Origin: Diaporthe sp. PMI_573 | Lineage: Eukaryota; Ascomycota; Sordariomycetes; Diaporthales; Diaporthaceae | Assembly (NCBI GenBank): GCA_021399435.1 | Contig: JAJTUP010000003.1 | Span: 62,001-126,000 of the forward strand | Direction: 5' to 3' | DNA length: 64,000 nucleotides | Shown here: one piece after another, positions 55,486 through 64,000 of the stretch | Layout of the letters: every line of letters begins with the position of its first letter | Numbering within the stretch: position 1 is the first letter of the stretch | The notes under the pieces: model-generated | The model's input: only the letters and a program-made list of their open reading frames with translations | Database searches by the model: none | Told to the model about the DNA's origin: nothing | Program-made: the position numbers and the translations under genes

Positions 55486-57172
55486 ATGGAATCCAAATTC
55501 GGCCTGTTGGTCCCCGTGTCCGCAACACAATGGCCGACGTATCTACTCATTGCCATATGTGCATTGTGTTGGTTGATCAAGCGACATGCTTGCAAGGTTG
55601 ATGTTGCTCCCAGCGAGCCTGTTCTCCTATCGTCTGGAGTACCACTTCTTGGACACCTTTTAGGAATGTTGGCCTCTGGCTCCGGGTACTACATGAGCCT
55701 ATTTCGCAACACCGGCAACCAACTCCAGGCAGCTACACTATCTCTCTTTGGGCACAAGGTTTACGTGATATTCTCTCCCTCGCTTGCTCAAGCAGCCCTT
55801 CGAAACCGAGACCTGTCTTTCGAACCGTTCGTCGTGTTAGCAAGCCAGGCCTTGGCCAACTTAGAGGGGCGTAGCCTAAAGCTCCTCAGAGACGGGACGA
55901 TATCGCGAGCCTTCTTTCATACTCTGCCTACCGTTGTTTCGGCTGAGCCAATGAGTCGCATGGCAGCAACTGGACTGCTTTCTATGAGTGGAGAGATCGA
56001 GCAACTATGTCACCGAATCGATTTTTCAGTCAAAAAGGAAGTGGAAATACCCGACCTCTTCGGTTACCTCAAGATAACCATGACCCTTGCGGTTACAGAT
56101 GCACTGTATGGCCTCAAAGATAATGTATTCCGAGAGGACCTGACTATGATCGATAGTTTGTGGTATGGTTACTCTAGAGCTCAGGACGCAGGATGACTGC
56201 TACATTTCGATACTGATCATCTTTGATAGGAAATTTGATGAGACTCTACCTTATTTAGCATCGGGGGTCCTGCCTTGGCTGTTCGCACCAAAAGGAAATA
56301 GAGCTCGAATCCGGGTCCAAACCGCCCTGGCCGAGTATTACCGTCAACACAAGAACGAAACAGATTTTCCCGAGCAAACAGCGGATATCACTCTTCTTCG
56401 GCACCGGGTCTTCCGCGGTCTCGGCTTCAGTGACTCCGAGATCGGGCGCATGGAACTGACGATGGTCTTTGCGGGCACAAACAATAGCGTGCCCCTGCTC
56501 TTCTGGATTATCGTCAATGTCTTTGCACGCCCGGGGGTCGTGGAGAGGCTGAGGGCGGAAGTCCAAGGCGTGGTTGATATCGTGCCTGTCGAGGAGGCGC
56601 AAGAGGCGGAGGGGAGACCCGCACCGCGACGGCAAGCAAATATCCGGGCATCGCTGCTGACAGACGAGGCACGGTGCCCGTACCTTGCCGCGATCCAGCG
56701 GGAGGCTCTGCGCCTCTGCAATACTACGACTGGGTTCAGGCATGCGGTGCGTGACACCAGGCTTCCTGACGGCACATTTCTCCGCGCTGGGTCGACAGTG
56801 CACATCCCGACATCTATTTCACATCGTCTGCCGGAGGTTTGGGGTCCAACCGACCCGAATGAGTTCGAGCCAGCCCGATGGTTCAAGACAACGGGGACGC
56901 CGGGCTTGATCAAGGCTCCCGCAGCTTATTTCCCATTCGGTGGTGGGAAGCATTTATGCCCTGGCAGAGGCTTTGCATACGCTGAGAATGCTGGCTTACT
57001 TGTGACTCTCGCGCTTGGATTTACCATCACCGGTCTTGCGCCCGAGACGCAACCGCCATGCCCAATAGCGAATCTGATGGGCGAGGGCGTACCGAAGCCG
57101 AGACAAAAAGTTGGAGTTCGGATCAAGAGGCGACAAGGCTGGGAAGATGTTCGTTGGACATTAATATGGTGA
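55486..57172 (+). CDS. Cytochrome P450, CYP7/CYP8-like, 539 aa
   Basis: Two exons, 55486-56162 and 56230-57172, with a 67-bp intron; 540 codons in total. An N-terminal membrane anchor (TYLLIAICALCWLI) suggests the ER. Proline-rich GVPLLGHLLGM follows, as in class II P450s. The I-helix reads FAGTNNSVPLLFW: the usual acid-Thr pair is replaced by Asn residues in an A-x-x-N-x-x-P pattern, the hallmark of CYP7/CYP8-related enzymes. The K-helix is REALR (E-x-x-R) and the haem loop FPFGGGKHLCPGRGFA is intact. CYP7/CYP8-like fungal enzymes often act on sterols or steroids, or as isomerase-like P450s; the substrate here is unknown. It converges with the beta-glucosidase gene. Confidence 0.9.
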
Positions 57173-57746
57173 CGATGATGACTACGATGTACGTGTATAT
57201 AATGGGTCGTATTTTGTAGATTGGTTCAGGGCCTTAGCTATTTATTCTCCAGGGTCATCTAAGTTCACATCTTGCACTTTATAGGGCAGAAGCGCCCCTA
57301 TCTGGCCAGGAAAGGATCCACCCATGCGACCGACATTCAGCGTCAGGAGGGCCGGAATAGGCCTCGCCAAGCGCAGATCTAGCACCATATTAGGCCCTAC
57401 AGACCACGGAAATGCTCGAGAATGAAAACCAGTCATTGGGCGTCCACGCGTTTGAGTGCAGTAAATGTGACGATACGGCTCTTATACACTGTTGGCAACT
57501 AGTCCAAGGAATTAGATAATCATTCTAATCTTCTGGCCGGCATACTTGATTTGCCGGCAGTAGACAAGTTGTACCATTGAAAATGATCGAGGTATGCACA
57601 GGATCTGAGAAATAGAGTTTCAGTGTAGAAAGGAAATGTGACAGGAGACTTGTGTCCGATAGCCGTGCGACCAGCTTCCGAGGCAGAAAGTGAATGTTTT
57701 CTCTGTTGCCAAGCGACAGAGAGGTTGTCTTACAACACCCGGGCCC
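57173..57746. other. Convergent intergenic spacer
   Basis: 3' regions of the P450 and the beta-glucosidase genes. No gene seen. Confidence 0.5.
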
Positions 57747-60344
57747 TTACAAGAAAGTCCCAAAAGCTGTCGATTTGACATCTCGAGAACTGAAGGCCAC
57801 ACGGAACTCGATCTCGCCGGACGGAAGCTCCCAATTCTGCGCCGTAGTGTTCCAGAAGCTCACATCCCGACGCATCACAGGAAACTCGACGGTCTGGGAC
57901 TCCCCTGGCGCGAGGAACACCTTTTGGAAACCGCGCAGAACCTGAACAGGGGTGTTACTGGGAACGCCCTCTGCCGGCAAGGACACGTAAAGCTGGACGA
58001 CCTGCGCGCCGTCGACGTCACCCGTATTCGTCACCGCCGCAGATACAGTGGCAATCTCTGCCCACAAGTCGGGGTTGCCTCCAGGGTGAGAGCTGTTGGA
58101 TGGAGCAGGATACGGCGACAGGTTCGTCGCCTTGGGCGTGAGCTCGGCATCGCCATCCAGTGCGAAAGTGGTATAACTGAGACCAAAGCCGAATTCATAC
58201 TGAGGTGTGATATTCTTGGCATCAAAATGACGATAATCGATGAAAAGCCCTTCGGTGAAGTCTGCCTGCCAAGCGTCGGAGTCTTTTGCGAGCGGACCTG
58301 TAATGTTGACGATGGGAAAATCGTAATCCGCAGGGTCCTTCGGAATGGTGTAAGGGAGGCGGCCGGAGGGGTTGACGTCTCCATACAGCACATCGACGAT
58401 GGAGTTTCCGTTCTCTTGACCGGGGTAGTGGGCCGCAATGATAGCTGTCACATTCGGGTTGTCGGCAAATGGCATAGTGTTAATGCCAGCGGAGTGAGTA
58501 ACAACAATGGTCTTGTTGCATTCCTTAGCAACATTGCTCACCACAGCCGTCGAATTCCAGTCATTCTCGAAGGACAGGCGGTCAGTTCCCTCACGGGCCC
58601 ATGTCTTGAGAAATACCAAGCAGACCTCGGGCGGGGGATAGATGGACGTAAAATCTCCTTCAACCAGCTTGTTGTTGTCTGTAAGGTACTGAATACGGCC
58701 CCCTGCTTCCTCCACCCTTCTGCGAATTGCAACGAGCGGCGAAATCAGTTCCGTGTGTCTGCCAGCACCGGAGCCACCGCCAACACTGAGGGCACCAATG
58801 TTGGCACCCCAAGGACCACTGTCGTCCCCGGTGTATGTCAGGCCCTCGGTAACGTCGGGAGCCCCATTACCGAACACTGCGACGTTCTTAGGGTCTTTAA
58901 GCGGGAGGACGTTGTTCGTATTCTTTAGCAAAACGGTGCCCGCCGCTGCGACACTGCGGACCACATCCGAGTGGTTTGCGCGGACATCTCGAGCAGGCGG
59001 GGGGCTGCGTGGGTCGTAGCCAGCCAGGGAAAGGTACTCATCCGGATAGTTGTACGTCTTGGCGAAAACGAAGCCAGTCGAAGGATCGATTGAAGGGAAA
59101 TCCTCGTCTTGATGGAGGAAAAAGTAAGGAGCGAGAATGCGGCGGGCCATATCATCAACGTGGTCCTCGCTGATGGTGCCATTGAGAACAGCTGCAGTCA
59201 AATTGCCACCAAGGTACGTTGGAGGTGGGATCTGTGCGGTTGAGGCGCTATCGATCGGGCCGGGCATGGTCATGTCCAGCCCAGCATCGACAGACTGAAC
59301 TCCCGAGTGAGTCGCGTACCAGTCGCTGACGACGTATCCCTGGAATCCCAGCTCGCCTTTCAGCAAACCGTTCAGAAGCTTGGAATTCTCGCAAGCGTAT
59401 GTCTGGTTAACTCGGTTGTAGCCACACATAACCGAGACTACACCGGCGCGGACGGCATCCGCGAAGGGCCACAGATACATTTCGTGCATCGTCCGGTCAT
59501 CGATGTTGGCTGAAACGGCGTCTACAGTGGTACCATCTTCGGCGATGCTCATGGACCGCTGTGTTTCTTGCTCGTTGCCGATGAAATGTTTTGCAGTCGC
59601 TTGGACGCCCATTTCCTGGATTCCCCTGATGGAATAGTCCATGGCCACACCGCTGAGGTAGGGGTCAGGCGAGAAGCTCTCCCAGTTGCGACCGCCAAGA
59701 GGATGGCGGCCAAGTGCACCTGCTACTGGGCTGTGGGAGCGTAGTCAGCAAGCTTGTTCAGAGGTGAAGCATTGGCACGGCGGGCTACTCACCCAAGGTG
59801 AACACTTGCGCCCTTTCCGCGGAACTCTGCACCTAGGGCATTTCCTCTTTCATAGATGAGCTGCCTGTCCCATGTTGCAGCAGCCGTCAAACCAGCAGGG
59901 AAAGTAGTGGCCAGATCTGCAATGCGGACTGTCGTGGACAAGATCATTAGCTCGCTGTGGGAACCAGTCTTTGGGAAATCACAAAAATGAACCAGACTCA
60001 CCAGAGACAGGTCCATCTGCCAAACAAAGTCCGGCAAAGTTGACCTCCGGGATGGGGTCAATATTGCCATTGCACGAAAGACCATGCGTAGACCCAGTCG
60101 TCAGACCGACCTTCTGCGTTAGGTTGAGTCGGGAAACAGCTGCCTGGGCCTTTTCAAAGGCGGCCTTCCATCCCTCACCAGTGCTTTTAGCTAGTCAAAG
60201 GCGTTAGAGAAATGTGTTTTTGGAGTATGTTCGCAACTTACGCGTCGGGTATGTCGAGACCACTGTAAAATGATCGGACTGGGCAGACACAGAAGCCGTC
60301 GCAGCTCCCAAGAGAGCTGCGAGGCTTGTTTTCAAGACCACCAT
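57747..60344 (-). CDS. Secreted GH3 beta-glucosidase, 803 aa
   Basis: Glycoside hydrolase family 3 enzyme that releases glucose from beta-linked gluco-oligosaccharides such as cellobiose. Exons are 60242-60344, 60002-60190, 59793-59928 and 57747-59730, totalling 804 codons. The signal peptide is MVVLKTSLAALLGAATASVSAQ; a Met 14 codons upstream was rejected because it spoils the signal. The catalytic TIM barrel shows DGPVSVRIADLATTFPAG, RNWESFSPDPYLSG and KHFIGNEQE. The nucleophile Asp is in GYVVSDWYATHSG. The second alpha/beta domain contains VLLKNTNNVLPL and the fibronectin III-like end begins near FGFGLSYTTF. Many N-x-S/T sites suggest glycosylation. It would act in plant biomass breakdown outside the cell. 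Confidence 0.94.
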
Positions 60345-61367
60345 ATTTTTCCAAGTTCTTAAATATGAACAAGGGTGTGTACGCAATGGATGGTTCGATA
60401 CTATCAGCTCGCGTGGTACCCTGCTGTTTTATGATGTCGACCGGATATATGTTCTAACTGCATCTCCACCAAGGCATCCAATAGTGAGTCTTGGCACCTA
60501 GCGGGGCTTAATACATACATGCCCCAACGACTCGGTCATCGTCTAGTTTCTGTTATGCCTTTCGACATCTTCACTTTGCGTGTCTCTTTACGAGAAGCCG
60601 GGTCGTCTGACGGGTCTAATGGCCAAGCGTCAATGCTGTCTGATTTAGCCGATAGAGTCTCCGAGACGAAGGTCTTCAGAGACCCGTTGTGGGAGTGTTG
60701 CCAAGGCAGCTGGCCATCGGAAACAGTCCATTTCGTCTTTTAGTGAGCCCCGGTACTCATCCTTCATGGGTACGTTCTTTGCTTAGTAAACATAAAGCCG
60801 GCGGCCTGGGCACCGTCGGAGTCACTCCTAAACGAAGGTCTAAACGAAGTGCCTATCTGGGTTCTAAACGAGAACGAGGTGCATGATATAACTTGCAAGG
60901 GGCGGGCTATCAGCCTATCATTAGCCACACACAGCCACGATGCACACTGCTCAGAATAGCGCTCCTGTACACATACCTTGTTGCTAGAAATTCTGAAAGG
61001 GTAATCTGCCTCGTTGGGAAGTGAAGGGGCTGTGTTTCATGAAGTCGTTTTTCGTTCCCTCTCCGTGTGCCTTGTAGGGTAATAGTGCCGCAGTTGACCA
61101 ACTGAAAGTATTTAAATCAGTTTTGTCAGTTGGCTTTTGGGCTGGGTGGGAGCAGTTTGGGTGCACTCAAACATTCATTCTCAACGATCTGCTCGAGTTT
61201 CTCTCCCTCATCCACTTATCGCCGGTTTTGCGTTCAATTTTTTTTACCCACACAGTCATTCCGTTCCCTTCTTATCATTCACTCACTAAAAGCAAGGATC
61301 ATCTGACCTGCCGGCAATATTTCCTCCAGACTTTGTGCCAATATTCTTTTCCACGACAGATTTCGCC
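60345..61367. other. Divergent intergenic region
   Basis: Promoters of the beta-glucosidase (minus) and RTA1-like (plus) genes. No supported frame. It includes C/T-rich leader sequence just before 61368. Confidence 0.5.
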
Positions 61368-62380
61368 ATGACGTTGATCCCACGCCAGGCGTCGGAAGCT
61401 GATATGGCCGCCGCAAGCCCATTCAAGCTCTATCACTACGATCCAACTGTCGCCGGGGCCGTGATTTTTGTCTTGCTATTTATAGCCACTGCCGGCCTTC
61501 ACTTTTGGCAGATGTTCAAGTCTAGGTGCTGGTTCCTTCTCCCGCTAGCAATGGGAGGCATTTGTGAGTTGTTAAACACTGGTCGACAGCAATTGCAACG
61601 TTTTCCAAGAAGTGCTAATGCGGGCTTCATAAAGTGGAAGTCGTTGGATATGCCGGCCGCGCCAAGTCTGGGAATGAAAGCCCCGACTGGACCTTGGGGC
61701 CCTACATCATTCAGGCTATTTTGTTGCTTGTTGCACCCGCGCTCTTCGCCGCCACTATCTACATGGAACTAGGACGAATCATCAGCGTTGTTGATGGCGA
61801 GGGGCATGTCATGATTCGAAAAGAATGGATGACAAAAGTGTTCGTGACAGGTGATGTCCTGTCTTTCTTTCTCCAAGGAGGAGGTGAGGAGCCAATGATA
61901 CGGATTCCATGGCAAACGCTAACACAATTATTAGGTGGCGGCTATCAGGCCGCTGGAAGCCTGGAAGCTCTCAATACTGGTGCCAAGATCATCATCGTCG
62001 GTCTCTTCATCCAGCTTATTTTCTTCGGCTTCTTTATGGTTGTCGCTTTTTCTTTTCATCGCTCCATCAACGTAACACCCACTGGCCGTTCAAACAGCAG
62101 TATTCCCTGGCGCAAACACATGAGGGCCTTGTACGTTGGAAGTTTACTGATTATGGTCCGCTCTCTGTTCCGCGCCGTCGAATATCTTCAGGGCTTCGAT
62201 GGGTATCTTCTCAGACACGAGGCGTATCTCTATATCTTCGATGCGCTTCTCATGTTCCTCGTCATGGTGCTTTTTAATTGGATCCACCCCGCCGAAATCG
62301 CCGCCATACTCTCAGGTGGATGGGGCAATGATGGTTGGAAGTTGGGCGCCCTGCCGCATCACAATTCCGAGCGCTTATGA
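61368..62380 (+). CDS. RTA1-like lipid-translocating family membrane protein, 296 aa
   Basis: Three exons, 61368-61563, 61635-61883 and 61935-62380, with introns of 71 and 51 bp; 297 codons in total. Seven membrane helices fit the RTA1/RSB1 family. Diagnostic blocks are YHYDPTVAGAVIFV, GYAGR (after the first intron), YIIQAILLLVAPALFAATIYMELGRI and FVTGDVLSFFLQGGGGYQA. RSLFRAVEYLQGFDGYLLRHEAYLYIFDA and WIHPAE follow near the end. The family is linked to phospholipid or sphingoid-base translocation and resistance to toxic compounds such as 7-aminocholesterol in yeast. It acts in the plasma membrane. The start at 61368 was chosen because the upstream Met precedes no homologous sequence. Confidence 0.92.
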
Positions 62381-62613
62381 GTATGCCAAGGTCTATTTTG
62401 AGCATTTTGAATGAAACCAATAGCATCCAGGGGAGTGATGTTATTCAAAAGGCGGTCCTTTTCACTGATTTTGGCTTGGATCAATGTCTCAAACGACATA
62501 AAAGAACATTGTTTGTTGTATTTTTTTTTGGTAGAATTACTTACTGGATAGATATCAAGAGACCTCACTGATATTTTATGCTTGTCGCGTTTGTATGTGT
62601 GCTCGTTGTGCAT

Positions 62614-64000
62614 TCAAATATTTACACCTTCCCTCAAGCCCACAGACTGGAGAGGCAAGTGAATCCATGGCCTCCAATAGCTACCCAGCATCTCATCCAC
62701 CACCTCGACAATGTCTTTGCCCCAGCCATCAAGAAACCAGTAATCATCCAATGTATGAAGAAAAGCGCCAAAGTATGCAAACAGAATTAGTGAATGCGGT
62801 TGTCGTTGATGCAGTAGAGTGAAGTACTCTTGAGGTGCAAAATGAACAAAAGCCATCGGCCCCGCCCAGGCCCGATTACACCCCCATTTCTGAAGCGTCT
62901 GGGTATCCATCGTTTGAAATTGCTCCGTATACATGCGACATTTCCTCATGGCTGATAGCGCCTGCTCGTAGACCTCTGCATCGCTGCTGTTCTCCCAAAG
63001 CCCACGCAATAGGCGCAGCGCCGGATCAACCGCATTGGGAAGGGCCTCTTCGGGGTCCAGTTCTTCCCAGTTGCCAAGTTGCAAGATGGTGCTCAACCTA
63101 CCCTTGGCCAGGAAATCGAAGTACGGGCCCAGCACGGCGTCTATGCCGCGCATCATAGGGATCCACTCGACGCCCAACAGGCGATCCTTGCGGAGGCGAG
63201 GCGAGTTCCGTTCCACGCTGTCGGCAAGCTGTCTGGAAATGCTGAAAACGTACAAGAGGTTGAGGATTGACCACGCCAGTAGAGCCTCACTCTTCTCCTG
63301 CGTGAGATTGTTGACACATTCGTGGAACCCTGCGACACCTATCTCATGGTGCTGTGATGCTTCCATGATGTAAGACCTGTCCTGAGATCCATTAATGTAA
63401 GACATGTGTAAGGCAGCCAGGCTGAGAATAGCATGCGCCACAAAGGGGTGCTGGAAGCCGATCTGTGGAAGGATTGTTTGCCATAGTGCGTCCACTCCGG
63501 GCGTTTTGTAGATATCGACGCTCGTGGAAACAATCCAGTGATGTAGCAACTCTAAATCCCTAATGCTAAAGTTTGGCGGAGCGGCAACGAATGACTGTGG
63601 CGTGCCGAAATTGGTTCCCGGTGTGGATGCGGGAGTAGTTTGACCAAGTGTGCGGCTGCAGTCCGGAAAGGAATGAGCCACTGGGGATCGTCGGCTCAGA
63701 GGGGATACATTCGGTACATCGGGCACCTGAAGCGTTTTGTCGCTGGAGACTTGGTGGATTTCCTTGGTATATTGGCAGGAGATTTCTCTCCGGACACACG
63801 ATCGGCAGCTCGGCCGCTCCTCGCTACACTGAAGGATCGCGTCAGCGGTATTTCAAGAGACGAAACTCGGCTGGGGCTTCAACCTTGATTCGGCGTTTCC
63901 GACAGTCAATGCACCCGTTTCTTGACTTTTTGTGTGGCCTACGTGTCTTAACCCGAGGGCGATCCTGCGGCTCCGTTGGGGACGGTGTGGATTGATGGGA
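62614..64000 (-). CDS. Zn2Cys6 transcription factor, 5' end outside window
   Basis: Exon 62614-63828 joins across a 55-bp intron (63829-63883) to an upstream exon, 63884 to beyond 64000, with no start codon in the window. The junction completes a zinc cluster: NGCIDCRKRRIKC and then SEERPSCRSCVRREISC. It is preceded by a basic stretch HKKSRN, the style of Upc2/sterol-regulator-like C6 proteins. The 370-residue C-terminal part contains LLHHWIVSTSVDIYKTP and GFQHPFVAHAILSLAALHM, the fungal-specific domain typical of this subgroup. It is a probable nuclear regulator with unknown targets. It converges with the RTA1-like gene. Confidence 0.9.

Overview
The window is nuclear DNA of a filamentous ascomycete (Pezizomycotina, probably Sordariomycetes). 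Genes carry short introns of 45-172 bp with fungal splice sites. Families include Zn2Cys6 regulators, a STAND/NACHT-ankyrin protein, RTA1 and Git1-like MFS membrane proteins, P450s and a secreted GH3 glucosidase. AT-rich repeats and nonsense-riddled duplicates look like repeat-induced point mutation (RIP). The species cannot be told from the sequence. Exon coordinates were read by eye from splice motifs and reading frame.

Layout. 0.7-10.5 kb: a CorA-like membrane protein, a von Willebrand A-domain protein and three hypothetical proteins. 10.9-20.7 kb: a degenerate island with an adenosine deaminase-like pseudogene broken only by TAG codons, a 1.86-kb pogo/Fot1-type transposon with perfect terminal repeats and a dead transposase, and a 3.3-kb structure with 512-bp inverted arms around an AT-rich core. 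20.7-24.9 kb: the carrier-protein and reductase half of an NRPS-like enzyme that has lost its adenylation domain, convergent with a P450, perhaps a broken secondary-metabolism locus. 27.4 kb: a small secreted cysteine-rich protein. 29.4-37.1 kb: a large NACHT-ankyrin gene split near its 3' end by a 930-bp terminal-inverted-repeat element.

38-64 kb is mostly intact. It holds a Git1-like MFS transporter; an amino-acid permease divergent from a class V aminotransferase, with several GATA-factor-type sites between them; a Zn2Cys6 regulator; an isocitrate lyase-family enzyme with a GC-AG intron; a mitochondrial succinate/fumarate-type carrier; a LrgB-like membrane protein; a CYP7/CYP8-like P450; a secreted GH3 beta-glucosidase; an RTA1-like protein; and a second Zn2Cys6 regulator whose 5' end lies outside the window.

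The lyase and carrier fit one pathway (glyoxylate bypass: cytosolic or peroxisomal succinate exchanged for mitochondrial fumarate). Permease, aminotransferase and regulator look like a small uptake-and-catabolism module. The most interesting observations are the NACHT-ankyrin gene whose frame is restored exactly when the inserted element and one TA are removed; the TAG-only damage of the adenosine deaminase-like gene; and the inverted-arm structure with a hidden zinc-finger-like reading frame. No clearly novel multi-gene system was found.
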